Notes under the pieces: generated by a model
The model's input: the letters and a program-made list of their open reading frames with translations, nothing else
What the model was told of the DNA's origin: nothing
Database searches by the model: none
Shown: positions 35,832-44,063 of the stretch, in pieces
Layout: every line of letters begins with the position of its first letter
How positions within the stretch are numbered: position 1 is the stretch's first letter
Assembly (NCBI RefSeq): GCF_022227765.1
Contig: NZ_JAJMLZ010000008.1
Span: 62,001-126,000 of the forward strand
Direction of reading: 5' to 3'
From: Ectothiorhodospira shaposhnikovii
GTDB taxonomy: Bacteria; Pseudomonadota; Gammaproteobacteria; Ectothiorhodospirales; Ectothiorhodospiraceae
DNA length: 64,000 nt
Program-made: the position numbers and the translations under genes

Positions 35832-36480
35832 GGCGCCCTCCCAGGAACAGCAGCACCAGGGTCAGGGCGATGGAGAGGGCGGCGACCAGTTCGATACCCA
35901 GGATCAACGGGTAGGCCCAGGCGGGGGGATACCCCATGAAGCCGTGACCAGCCAGCAGACCCGCGGTGCCCACCGCCAGGAAAACACAGACCCCAAGGGC
36001 CAGACCCAGGTGCTGCAGCGGCGCGGGCAGCATGGGCAGCTCGCGGGGACGCGACAACATCAACATGACGCCGGCGGCCCCCAGCACGGCCCCGCCCTGG
36101 AAGGCGCCGCCGCTGTCGCTGCTGCCTACCCAAACCAGATAGCCCCCGGTAACCACCGCCACCGGGATCAGATGACGCAGGGTGCCGTGCAGCACCGGCC
36201 CCTGCACCGGTCGGGCCGGAATCGGATCACGACGCCCCAGGGACCAGACCGCCAGCACGGCCAGCAACAGCACCGCCAGTTCCAGGAAGGTGTCGTAGGC
36301 GCGAAAATTGAGCAGCACCGCCGTGACCGGATGATCCACACCGGCCCGGTCCATGGCGCCGGCCACCGGTTCGACCAGCCCGGGCTGTGACGGTAGATCC
36401 AGCACGGCAACAAGGAGCAGCCCAGCCAGGGCCAGGCTCATCAAGGGCACCAGGGCCGGTGCGGAGCGATGCCGGATCAT
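35821..36480 (-). CDS. MbhE-MnhB fusion antiporter subunit
   Basis: This 219-residue protein joins two usually separate parts. The N-terminal roughly 90 residues carry VTAVLLNFRAYDTFLE and resemble MbhE, i.e. the C-terminal end of MrpA. The remaining part has MnhB/MrpB features: TLRHLIPVAVVTGGYLVWVG, GGAFQGGAVLGAAGVMLML and the LILGIELVAALSIAL end. It overlaps MrpC by 11 bp and the DUF4040 gene by 4 bp. The fusion suggests a split MrpA in which the C-terminal module is carried on MrpB. Confidence 0.82.
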   Translation of the reverse strand: MIRHRSAPALVPLMSLALAGLLLVAVLDLPSQPGLVEPVAGAMDRAGVDHPVTAVLLNFRAYDTFLELAVLLLAVLAVWSLGRRDPIPARPVQGPVLHGTLRHLIPVAVVTGGYLVWVGSSDSGGAFQGGAVLGAAGVMLMLSRPRELPMLPAPLQHLGLALGVCVFLAVGTAGLLAGHGFMGYPPAWAYPLILGIELVAALSIALTLVLLFLGGRHGH

Positions 36481-36770
36481 CGCTTTTTTCCTCCCCCGAA
36501 GACCCGGGTTTCCAGACGCCGCAACCGTCCCAGGGCCACCAGCAGCAGGGCACCGGTAACGCCGGCACCGATGGCGGCCTCCGCGAGGGCCACGTCGGGG
36601 GCGGACAGACGCACCCAGGCCAGGGACAGCAGCAAACCGAAGGCAATGAACAGGACCACGGACCGGAATAGATCCCCGCCCGCCAGCAGACGCCAGGCAA
36701 CCCCCAGCAGGGTGAGGACCAGCAGGGCATCAAAACCGATCAAAAACCAGGTGGTGATCTCTTCAGGCAT
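36477..36770 (-). CDS. MbhD/DUF4040-type antiporter subunit
   Basis: This 97-residue protein has three membrane helices. The AFGLLLSLAWVRLSAPDVALAEAAIGAG segment (conserved core VALAEAAIGAG) is the hallmark of the DUF4040/MbhD domain, the C-terminal transmembrane section of MrpA equivalent to NuoJ. It overlaps the next gene by 4 bp and is 28 bp after mrpG. Confidence 0.87.
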   Translation of the reverse strand: MPEEITTWFLIGFDALLVLTLLGVAWRLLAGGDLFRSVVLFIAFGLLLSLAWVRLSAPDVALAEAAIGAGVTGALLLVALGRLRRLETRVFGGGKKR

Positions 36771-36798
36771 CGCGTGGTCGCATGAACGAACAGGGAAG

Positions 36799-37098
36799 TC
36801 AGAGCCGATGGGATTCCCGCCGGCGGGCCCGCTGGGCCACCAGATGGCACCCGGCCGCGCCGGCCGCCAGCACCAGGCCCCAGATCAGGATCAGCTTGAA
36901 CACTTGGGGCAGGCTGCCGACTTGCAGGGCCACCCCCGCGACCACCAGCCCCAGCCCCAGATTGTCGGCCTTGGTCAGGGCATGGAGCCGGGTATAGACG
37001 TCCGGGAACCGCAGCATGCCGATGCTGCCGGCGGCAAAGAACACAAGCCCCATCAGCACCAATCCCATGCTGACGGCATCCATGACCTGACCCATCAT
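36799..37098 (-). CDS. mrpG: Cation/proton antiporter subunit MrpG
   Basis: This 99-residue protein has three membrane helices and the MnhG signature GSIGMLRFPDVYTRLHALTKADNLG. It starts four bases before the end of mrpF (ATGA-type overlap) and is part of the E-F-G block usual for Mrp operons. A Met-Met start and Arg-rich C-terminus are normal for the family. Confidence 0.93.
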   Translation of the reverse strand: MMGQVMDAVSMGLVLMGLVFFAAGSIGMLRFPDVYTRLHALTKADNLGLGLVVAGVALQVGSLPQVFKLILIWGLVLAAGAAGCHLVAQRARRRESHRL

Positions 37099-37370
37099 GC
37101 CTGATCTCCCCCCTGCCGTGGCAAACCCCGCTGTCTGACGAAGGCCACCGTGGCCACCGCCGCCAGCAGGGCGAAGACCAGGGCCACGTCCACCAGGGCC
37201 GGCTGTTCCATGGCCAGGGAGAGCAGCAGCAGGATGGCCACCCCGGCGGTGCCGAAGAGCTGGGCCGCCAGCATCCGGTCTCCCGGCGTGGGGCCGGACA
37301 GTACCCGCACCATGCCCACGGCAACGGTGAAAAGCAGGAACAGGGCGCAGAAAAGCCAGAACACGGTCAT
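37095..37370 (-). CDS. mrpF: Cation/proton antiporter subunit MrpF
   Basis: This 91-residue protein has three membrane helices with the MrpF motif VRVLSGPTPGDRMLAAQLFGTAG and the following LVDVALVFALLAAVATVAF. The start at 37370 is chosen because it begins one base after the mrpE stop and gives normal family length; a longer frame upstream runs through mrpE. Confidence 0.92.
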   Translation of the reverse strand: MTVFWLFCALFLLFTVAVGMVRVLSGPTPGDRMLAAQLFGTAGVAILLLLSLAMEQPALVDVALVFALLAAVATVAFVRQRGLPRQGGDQA

Positions 37371-37371
37371 G

Positions 37372-37911
37372 TCACGAAGCCTCCAGCCGCAGACCAAAGA
37401 GCGCCGCCACCCGATCTTCCAGCCGGGACAGGGAAGCATGCAGCGGCATCCCCACATCCAGCACATGGAGCTGAAGGCGGCGTCGATGCAGCCCCACGCT
37501 CAGGGTGCCCGGAAGCAGGCCGATCACGTTCATGAAGAAGGTCAGTGCCGGCCCCCGCGGCAACCGGACCGGGTAATCGATGAATCCGGGAGCCAGGGGC
37601 ATCCGTGGCGACAGGGCCCGACGGGAGACATCCAGGCCGCCGACGAAGGACTGCCAGAGGAAGAAGCCCATGAACACCATCAGACCACGCAAGGATAGCC
37701 GGTAGCGCCGCCCCGGCGGCAGGACAAAGACCGAGGCGGCAGCCAGCAGGGCCACCGGGATACCGATGGCCCAGGCACCGGGCGCGCCGCCGGTCAGGAT
37801 CCACCACAGGACCAGAGCTGCCGACAGGGTGACCAGGAAACGGCGCGGAGGAGAGGGAGCCAGGCGGCGATATCGATCCGACATGGAAAGAAGTGTAGCC
37901 GATGCAGTCAT
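37372..37911 (-). CDS. mrpE: Cation/proton antiporter subunit MrpE
   Basis: This 179-residue protein has an N-terminal membrane region of two or three helices (FLVTLSAALVLWWILTGG and WAIGIPVALLAAASVFVLP) and the MnhE pattern PGTLSVGLHRRRLQLHVLDVG. It is the first antiporter gene, 13 bp after the DUF1318 lipoprotein gene. The start could also be at 37884 (MSDRYRR); neither site has a strong Shine-Dalgarno. Mrp complexes exchange Na+ or K+ for protons and matter for alkaline or saline growth. Confidence 0.88.
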   Translation of the reverse strand: MTASATLLSMSDRYRRLAPSPPRRFLVTLSAALVLWWILTGGAPGAWAIGIPVALLAAASVFVLPPGRRYRLSLRGLMVFMGFFLWQSFVGGLDVSRRALSPRMPLAPGFIDYPVRLPRGPALTFFMNVIGLLPGTLSVGLHRRRLQLHVLDVGMPLHASLSRLEDRVAALFGLRLEAS

Positions 37912-37924
37912 TCACCCTGGACGG

Positions 37925-38554
37925 CTACTTCTGCCGCCACTGTCCCCGCTCATCCTGGTACCAATATCCCCGTGGGGCCTCCTGCACCCAGACCCGAGCG
38001 AAGGTGGCGCGGATGTCCGACTCCCACTCGGGACGGTCATTGGCCCTGGCGATCTCCCGGTACAGGGCGTTGCGGTCGGCATTTTCTTCCGTCACCAGGC
38101 GCTGTACCGCGGCCCGGTCCCGCAGGGGTACGGCATTGAGGTCGCGAATGGTCACCAGCCCGTCCCGGGTGAAGCCGATGGCCCCGGAGGCAAAGTGAGG
38201 CTGCAGTGACGGCGTGCGCGAGCGCATGGAGGCCCGCAGACCGTCGATGGTGGCGGTGCGAATGTTGATGTTGGCCTGCTGGGCCTGGGCCGGCGGGATG
38301 ACCGTGTCCAGGATCAGCGCCAGCACACGCCGGGAGGTGCCGTCCAGACGGGCGTCCGGAGCGGTTGGCGCGGCTTCCGGGGACTCATCGGCGGGCCGCA
38401 CGGTCTCGCCCAGCACGTCCCGCACGATGGTGCGGGCGGCATCCTCGGCGGCGGCGGCGGGGAAATAGATGTTGATGGTGACGCAGGCGGTCAGGAGCAG
38501 CACGGCGCCGAACCAGGCCAGGTGTCGGGGTAATGCGATGAAGTGGCGTGTCAT
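37925..38554 (-). CDS. DUF1318 (YdbL-like) lipoprotein
   Basis: This 209-residue protein has a lipoprotein signal with lipobox LTAC, immediately followed by the stretch VTINIYFPAAAAEDAA. That stretch is typical of YnbE/YdbL-associated proteins. A Pro-rich linker and a DUF1318 domain follow (ANINIRTATIDGLRASMRSR, DGLVTIRDLNAVPLRDRAAV, ENADRNALYREIA). A C-terminal tail contains EAPRGYWYQDERGQWRQ. In E. coli ynbE and ydbL are separate small genes next to ydbH; here the two parts appear joined and ydbH is not adjacent. It precedes the antiporter operon and may share its transcript. Confidence 0.82.
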   Translation of the reverse strand: MTRHFIALPRHLAWFGAVLLLTACVTINIYFPAAAAEDAARTIVRDVLGETVRPADESPEAAPTAPDARLDGTSRRVLALILDTVIPPAQAQQANINIRTATIDGLRASMRSRTPSLQPHFASGAIGFTRDGLVTIRDLNAVPLRDRAAVQRLVTEENADRNALYREIARANDRPEWESDIRATFARVWVQEAPRGYWYQDERGQWRQK

Positions 38555-38724
38555 GGCGATGGATCCTTGAGTTTATTGACATCTGCAAACGGCAGACGGT
38601 TCGACGTCCAATCTAACCCGAAAAAACATCAAACCCTACAGGGGCAGGCTGAAAAAGGCCGACAAACTGGCCCCGATCCGTCCGACCTGCTACCTTTAAT
38701 CATTTTCCCTGCCCCGCCAAGATC

Positions 38725-40752
38725 ATGACATCCGATACCCGCAACATCCTGGTCACCAGCGCCCTGCCCTACGCCAACGGACCCATCCACCTGGGCCATC
38801 TGGTGGAATACATCCAGACCGACATCTGGGTGCGTTTCCAGAAGATGCGCGGCCACCAGTGCATCTACGTCTGCGCCGATGACGCCCACGGCACCCCCAT
38901 CATGCTCAAGGCGCAAAGCGAAGGCATCACCCCGGAGGTCCTGATCGAGCGCATCGGCCGGGAACACCGGGAGGACTTTGCCGGCTTCCTGGTGGATTTC
39001 GACCACTACCACAGCACCCATTCGGAAGAAAACCGCCATTTTGCCGAACTGATCTACACCCGGTTGCGGGATGCCGGACATGTCGCCCGGCGCACCATCC
39101 GCCAGGCCTACGACCCGGAAGCGAAGATGTTCCTGCCGGATCGCTTCATCAAGGGGGAATGCCCCCGCTGCGGCGCGGCGGACCAGTACGGAGACTCCTG
39201 CGAGGCCTGCGGCGCCACCTACGCCCCCACGGACCTGAAAAACCCGGTCTCCGCCATCTCCGGCGCCACGCCGGTGGAAAAGGAATCCGAGCACTACTTC
39301 TTCAAACTGGGCGACTTCCACGCCATGCTGCGGGAATGGACCGGCTCCGGCAGCCTGCAGGGGGAGATCCGCAACAAACTGCGGGAATGGTTCGAGGCGG
39401 GCTTGAACGACTGGGACATCTCCCGGGACGCCCCCTACTGGGGCTTCGAGATCCCGGATGCACCGGGCAAGTACTTCTACGTCTGGCTGGACGCCCCCAT
39501 CGGCTACATGGCCAGCTTCAAGCACTACTGCGAGCAGCAGGGCCTGGACTTCGATGCCTGGTGGCGCGCCGACAGCACGGCGGAGCTACATCACTTCATC
39601 GGCAAGGACATCGCCTACTTCCATACCCTGTTCTGGCCCGCCATGCTCAGCGGCGCGGGCTTTCGTACCCCCACGGCGGTGCACTGCCATGGTTTTCTCA
39701 CCGTCAACGGCCAGAAGATGTCCAAGTCCCGGGGCACTTTCATCAAGGCCCGCACCTATCTGGACCACCTGCAGCCGGAATACCTGCGCTACTACTTCGC
39801 GGCCAAACTCGGCCCCGGCGTGGATGACATCGACCTGTCCCTGGACGATTTCATCGCCCGGGTGAACAGCGATCTGGTGGGCAAGGCGGTGAATATCGCC
39901 TCCCGCTGCGCCGGATTCATCCACAAGGGCTTTGCCGGCCGCCTGGCCGACAGCCTGCCGGATCCGGATCTGTATGACCGCTACGTGCGGGCCGGCGAGG
40001 AAATCGCCGGACACTATGAACGGCGGGAATTCGGTCAGGCCATGCGGGAGATCATGGCCCTGGCGGACTTGGCCAACCAGTATGTGGACGAACAAAAACC
40101 CTGGGTGCTGGCCAAGCAGGAAGACGGTCAGGCCCATGTCCAGGCCGTCTGCACCCAGGGCATCAACCTGTTCCGGGCCATTCTCACCTATCTGCGACCG
40201 GTGCTGCCGTCCATGGCGGAGAAAGCGGAAGGGTTTCTGGGTATTCCCGCCCTCACCTGGGAAGCGGTGCGGCAGCCCCTGGTGGGAACCCGCATCAACG
40301 CCTACGAACCCCTGATGACCCGGGTGGACCCGCAGGCGGTGCAGACCCTGCTGGAGGCCTCGAAGGAAAGTCTGGCACCCACGCCGACCCAGCCCCAGGG
40401 GCCGCTGGCCCGGGACCCGATCCGGGAAGAGATCACCTATGACGACTTTGCCAAGGTGGATCTGCGCATCGCCCGCATCAGCCGGGCCGAGCATGTGGAA
40501 GGCGCCGACAAGCTGCTGCGCCTGACCCTGGACCTGGGCGGCGAGACCCGACAGGTCTTCGCCGGCATCAAGTCGGCCTATGATCCGGCCGACCTGGAAG
40601 GACGCCTGACGGTGATGGTGGCCAACCTGGCACCGCGCAAGATGAAGTTCGGCCTGTCCGAAGGCATGGTGCTGGCCGCCGGTCCCGGCGGCAAGGATCT
40701 GTTCATCCTGTCACCGGATACCGGCGCCCAGCCGGGCATGCGGGTGAAATAG
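38725..40752 (+). CDS. metG: Methionyl-tRNA synthetase
   Basis: This 675-residue class I synthetase attaches methionine to its tRNA. Motifs are the HIGH-like [11 protein letters not shown] near the N-terminus, a four-cysteine zinc knuckle (CPRCG, CEACG at about residues 146-163), the KMSKSRGTF loop at about 332, and a C-terminal tRNA-binding EMAP-like domain ([14 protein letters not shown] to the end), as in E. coli MetG. It stands alone on the plus strand, divergent from the lipoprotein/antiporter operon. Confidence 0.97.
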   Translation: MTSDTRNILVTSALPYANGPIHLGHLVEYIQTDIWVRFQKMRGHQCIYVCADDAHGTPIMLKAQSEGITPEVLIERIGREHREDFAGFLVDFDHYHSTHSEENRHFAELIYTRLRDAGHVARRTIRQAYDPEAKMFLPDRFIKGECPRCGAADQYGDSCEACGATYAPTDLKNPVSAISGATPVEKESEHYFFKLGDFHAMLREWTGSGSLQGEIRNKLREWFEAGLNDWDISRDAPYWGFEIPDAPGKYFYVWLDAPIGYMASFKHYCEQQGLDFDAWWRADSTAELHHFIGKDIAYFHTLFWPAMLSGAGFRTPTAVHCHGFLTVNGQKMSKSRGTFIKARTYLDHLQPEYLRYYFAAKLGPGVDDIDLSLDDFIARVNSDLVGKAVNIASRCAGFIHKGFAGRLADSLPDPDLYDRYVRAGEEIAGHYERREFGQAMREIMALADLANQYVDEQKPWVLAKQEDGQAHVQAVCTQGINLFRAILTYLRPVLPSMAEKAEGFLGIPALTWEAVRQPLVGTRINAYEPLMTRVDPQAVQTLLEASKESLAPTPTQPQGPLARDPIREEITYDDFAKVDLRIARISRAEHVEGADKLLRLTLDLGGETRQVFAGIKSAYDPADLEGRLTVMVANLAPRKMKFGLSEGMVLAAGPGGKDLFILSPDTGAQPGMRVK

Positions 40753-40760
40753 GCCGCCCG

Positions 40761-40967
40761 TCAGCCGGCGGCGACGGGAATCGGATGACTGAACCCGGGG
40801 TTGTGGGGCTGCCGACTCGGCAGGCCCTGCGCTCCGGTAGCTTGGTGTACCTGGTTCAATTCTTCTTCCAGGTGACGCAATTCCCGCTCCAGCGCCACCA
40901 TGCGACGTCTGAGCGCGACTTCCCGATGATGGGCCTGGGCAGGGGTGTGGATGCTGGACTGGGCCAT
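40761..40967 (-). CDS. Small protein of unknown function (68 residues)
   Basis: This ORF is supported by an excellent AGGAGG seven bases before its ATG and by its position filling the gap between metG and cysB1. Residues about 13-42 (REVALRRRMVALERELRHLE) form a strongly charged, probably coiled-coil helix, followed by a Gly/Pro-rich tail without membrane segments or cysteines. No family is recognised. It is divergent from the first cysB-like gene and shares its upstream palindromes. Confidence 0.55.
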   Translation of the reverse strand: MAQSSIHTPAQAHHREVALRRRMVALERELRHLEEELNQVHQATGAQGLPSRQPHNPGFSHPIPVAAG

Positions 40968-40981
40968 GACGGGTCCTCCTC

Positions 40982-40999
40982 ATTTGATTGAAATCAAAT
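40982..40999. promoter_or_regulatory. Palindrome between small ORF and cysB1
   Basis: The arms ATTTGATT and AATCAAAT are perfect reverse complements separated by two bases. The palindrome lies 14 bp before the small ORF and 85 bp before cysB1, so it could be an operator for either. The binding protein is unknown. Confidence 0.45.
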
Positions 41000-41037
41000 C
41001 TAGCAACCCCCGAAGCCGGGTTGAAAGAATATAAATT

Positions 41038-41071
41038 TGTGTTGTAATCACCCAATAGAATTAGCAACACA
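41038..41071. promoter_or_regulatory. LysR-type inverted repeat before cysB1
   Basis: The arms TGTGTTGTAAT (41038-41048) and ATTAGCAACACA (41060-41071) are reverse complements apart from one extra base, spaced by 11 bp. The repeat ends 13 bp before the cysB1 start codon, where a LysR-family protein could repress its own gene. Confidence 0.45.
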
Positions 41072-41084
41072 GACCCGGGTCCCC

Positions 41085-42059
41085 ATGAAGCTCCAGCAGT
41101 TGCGTTATCTGAAGGCCATCGTCGAGAACAACCTCAATGTGACGGAGGCCGCCGAGCGCCTGTTCACTTCCCAGCCTGGGGTGAGCAAGCAGGTGAAACT
41201 GCTGGAAGAGGAACTGGGGCTGGAGATCTTCCATCGCAGCGGCAAGAATTTCAGTCACGTCACCCCCGCCGGTCGCCAGATCCTGGCCCGGGCCGAAAAC
41301 ATCCTCAGTGAAGTGCAGAACATCCATGCCCTGGCGGAAGACTTCAGGGACGAGGAGCGGGGCACCCTGCGCATCGCCACCACCCATACTCAGGCCCGCT
41401 ACTTCCTGCCGCCCCTGATCACCCAGTTCCGGCGCCGCTATCCCCGGGTGCATCTGCTCATCCACCAGGGCACCCCGGTACAGATCTCCCAGATGGCCGC
41501 CTCCGGTGAAGTGGACTTTGCCATTGCCACCGAAGCCATCGCCCTGAACCGGGAACTGCTCATGATCCCCGCCTATCGCTGGCACCATTGCGTGGTGGTC
41601 GACAAGGGGCACCCGCTCACCGGGGTCAAGTCCCTGGCCCTGGAAGACGTGGCCGGCTACCCCATCGTCACCTACGTGCACGGCTTTTCCGGTCGGGGCC
41701 GTCTGGAACAGGACTTTGCCAATGCCGGGCTTGCGCCGGAGATCGTGCTCAGCGCGGCGGACTCGGACGTCATCAAGACTTACGTCAGACTGGGACTGGG
41801 GATCGGCATCATTGCCCACATGGCCTATGAGCCCGGCCAGGATACGGATCTGGCCTACCTGGATGCCAAGTCACTGTTCAGGGAAAATGTTACCCGGGTC
41901 GGGTTCCGCAAGGGCGTCTACCTGCGCCGCTTCATGTGCCACTTCATGGATCTGCTCGCCCCCCACGCGGGAGAGGAAAGGGTCCAGGAAGCCCTGAATG
42001 CCCGGACCCAGGAGAGCGTGGACCGGATCTTCGAGGGCATTGACCTGCCCGAGCATTGA
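41085..42059 (+). CDS. CysB-like LysR-family regulator, first copy
   Basis: This 324-residue LysR-family protein has an N-terminal winged-helix domain (MKLQQLRYLKAIVENNLNVTEAAERLFTSQPGVSKQVKLLE) and a CysB-type effector domain, with TTHTQARYFLPPLITQFRRR, HQGTPVQISQMAASGEVDFAIATE and the ADSDVIKTYVRLGLGIGIIA stretch. CysB senses (N-acetyl-)O-acetylserine and activates sulfate-assimilation genes. The start at 41085 is the conserved MKLQQLRY of the family. A close paralogue follows 278 bp downstream. Which copy is the true CysB is not clear. Confidence 0.9.
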   Translation: MKLQQLRYLKAIVENNLNVTEAAERLFTSQPGVSKQVKLLEEELGLEIFHRSGKNFSHVTPAGRQILARAENILSEVQNIHALAEDFRDEERGTLRIATTHTQARYFLPPLITQFRRRYPRVHLLIHQGTPVQISQMAASGEVDFAIATEAIALNRELLMIPAYRWHHCVVVDKGHPLTGVKSLALEDVAGYPIVTYVHGFSGRGRLEQDFANAGLAPEIVLSAADSDVIKTYVRLGLGIGIIAHMAYEPGQDTDLAYLDAKSLFRENVTRVGFRKGVYLRRFMCHFMDLLAPHAGEERVQEALNARTQESVDRIFEGIDLPEH

Positions 42060-42102
42060 ATCCACCGATAGACCGGCTCCCGCAGGGGGGAATGATGAAC
42101 GG

Positions 42103-42172
42103 GTCATTCCCGCGCAAGCGGGAATCCAGTCACGGGCCGAAAACCCTTGTCTCCCGCTTGCGCGGGAGCGAC
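42103..42172. repeat. Paired palindromic intergenic repeat, copy 3 (REP-like)
   Basis: GTCATTCCCGCGCAAGCGGGAATCC (42103-42127) pairs with CTCCCGCTTGCGCGGGAGCGAC (42151-42172). It matches copy 1 (8926-8995) in its left arm apart from a few bases. It lies between the two cysB-like genes. Confidence 0.75.
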
Positions 42173-42337
42173 GGCAAAGGCCCTGGAATGACGGCAGCAA
42201 ACCTCTTGGGTGTTTCTCGGAGGGGCGGATACATAACGCAAGATTATATATGTATACTTGGGCCGATACAGACAACGCTCCCTTTCGGAGCCGATTGATC
42301 CGGGGCCATTTGCCCTTGATCACAGGATAATCTCGAC

Positions 42338-43327
42338 ATGAAACTCCAGCAACTTCGCTATCTGCAGGCCATTGCTCGCTACAACCTCAACATCTCCGAA
42401 GCCGCGGATCGCCTGGCCACCTCGCAGCCGGGCATCAGCAAGCAGATCCGCCTGCTGGAGGAAGAACTGGGTGTCCCCCTGTTCCAGCGCAACGGCAAGC
42501 ATCTGTCCGGCATGACCGCCGTGGGTCGCCGGGTGCTGGAATACAGTGAAGTCATCCTCAGGGAAGTGGAAAACATCCGCGCGGCGGCGGAAGAGGCCCG
42601 GGATGAACAAGCCGGGGATCTGCGCATTGCCACCACCCATGCCCAGGCCCGCTACATCCTGCCCCCCATCGTGGACGCCTTCCGCCATCGTTTCCCCCGG
42701 GTCAGGGTACAGATCCACCAGGGCACGCCGCGGCAGATTGCCGACATGCTCTCCCATGACGAGGTGGACTTCATCGTCGCCACCGAGCCCATGCTGGCCT
42801 CCGGCCAAGTGATCGTGCTGCCCGCCTACCGCTGGTCTCACTGCGTGGTGGTTCCCAAGGGGCATGAGCTGGCCGGTGCCGGCGCCATCCCCCTGGAACG
42901 GCTGGCGGACTACCCCATCGTCACCTATCTGGACGGCTTCAGCGGCCGCACCAAGCTGGACGCGGATTTCCGCCGCGCCGGACTCACCCCGGACGTGGTG
43001 CTGACGGCGGCGGACGCGGATGTCATCAAGACCTACGTACGCCACGGCATGGGCGTGGGCATCATCGCCCGCATTGCCCTGGAAAAGGGCCATGACGACG
43101 ACCTGGTGGCACTGGACACGGAACCCGGACTGTCGGAAAACATCACCCGCATCGGCTTTCGCCGGGGCGCCTGGCTGCGCGGCTACATGTATGATTTCAT
43201 CACCCTGCTCGCCCCGCATCTCACCCATGAGCACGTGGCGCGGGCGGCCCAGAACCCGGACCCGGAAAACCTGGAAGCCCTGTGCCGCAACATGGAGGTC
43301 CCGGAGGGCATTTCGCACTGTGCCTGA
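42338..43327 (+). CDS. CysB-like LysR-family regulator, second copy
   Basis: This 329-residue paralogue of the preceding gene opens with the same MKLQQLRYLQAIARYNLNISEAADRL-type helix-turn-helix (core SQPGISKQIRLLEEELGV). It has the same effector-domain landmarks: TTHAQARYILPPIVDAFRHR, HQGTPRQIADMLSHDEVDF, YLDGFSGRTKLDADF and ADADVIKTYVRHGMGVGIIA. Either copy could be CysB, with the other a Cbl-like specialist for sulfur-starvation genes. Both lie in the same orientation with a REP-like repeat between them, so separate promoters are likely. Confidence 0.9.
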   Translation: MKLQQLRYLQAIARYNLNISEAADRLATSQPGISKQIRLLEEELGVPLFQRNGKHLSGMTAVGRRVLEYSEVILREVENIRAAAEEARDEQAGDLRIATTHAQARYILPPIVDAFRHRFPRVRVQIHQGTPRQIADMLSHDEVDFIVATEPMLASGQVIVLPAYRWSHCVVVPKGHELAGAGAIPLERLADYPIVTYLDGFSGRTKLDADFRRAGLTPDVVLTAADADVIKTYVRHGMGVGIIARIALEKGHDDDLVALDTEPGLSENITRIGFRRGAWLRGYMYDFITLLAPHLTHEHVARAAQNPDPENLEALCRNMEVPEGISHCA

Positions 43328-43405
43328 ACGAAGGGACCGGCAGGATGGACGCGGCCGCATGGGTCGCGTACATTAACCCGCTGTTTTCCCTTTGATCAGG
43401 CAGGT

Positions 43406-44032
43406 ATGGAAGAGACACACGAGCACCTGGGGGCACGTGCCGCCCAACTCATCTCGGCAGGAAGCTTCTTCTATCACCGGGGCTGGATGCCGGCCACCGC
43501 CGGCGGTCTGTCGGCGCGCCTGGACGATCACCGCATGGTGATCACGGAATCCGGTCGCAACAAGGGCGAACTCGGACACGACGGCCTGATGATGGTGGAT
43601 CTGGACGGCAACGTCCTGTCCCCCGGCAAGCAGCCCTCCGCGGAGACCTTCCTGCACATCATCCTCTATCGCCGTTCCCCGCGGATCGGTGCCGTGATGC
43701 ATACCCATTCCGTCAGCGCCACCGTGCTGTCCCGCATCGTGGAGGGCGCCGAACTGACCCTCACCGACTGCGAAGTCCTCCGTACCCTGCCGGGCATCGC
43801 CTGCCGGGACGCCTCGATCACCCTGCCCATCTTCGGCAATGATCAGGACATCCCCCAACTGGCGGCGCAGGTGGATGATCACATGAACCGTCACCCGGAC
43901 ACCCCCGGCTACCTCATCGAGGGCCATGGATTCTATACCTGGGGGCGGGATGCGGCCGAGGCCCGGCATCATGTGGAAGCCTTCGAATTCCTCTTTGACT
44001 GTGAACTGCAACTGCGCAGACTCAAGCCATGA
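43406..44032 (+). CDS. mtnB: Methylthioribulose-1-phosphate dehydratase
   Basis: This 208-residue class II aldolase-fold enzyme dehydrates 5-methylthioribulose-1-phosphate in methionine salvage. Motifs are SAGSFFYHRGWMPATAGGLSARL (substrate phosphate loop), the zinc histidines in VMHTHSVSATVLSR and the later GHGFYTWG, and the glutamate in QPSAETFLH. It is followed 31 bp later by mtnC in the same orientation. Confidence 0.9.
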   Translation: MEETHEHLGARAAQLISAGSFFYHRGWMPATAGGLSARLDDHRMVITESGRNKGELGHDGLMMVDLDGNVLSPGKQPSAETFLHIILYRRSPRIGAVMHTHSVSATVLSRIVEGAELTLTDCEVLRTLPGIACRDASITLPIFGNDQDIPQLAAQVDDHMNRHPDTPGYLIEGHGFYTWGRDAAEARHHVEAFEFLFDCELQLRRLKP

Positions 44033-44063
44033 TGACACCCATCCAGATCCGGAAATCACGGCC

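Noticed and set aside
41998-42330. Short plus-strand frames between the two cysB-like genes
   Set aside because: They run through the third palindromic repeat and lack coding features.
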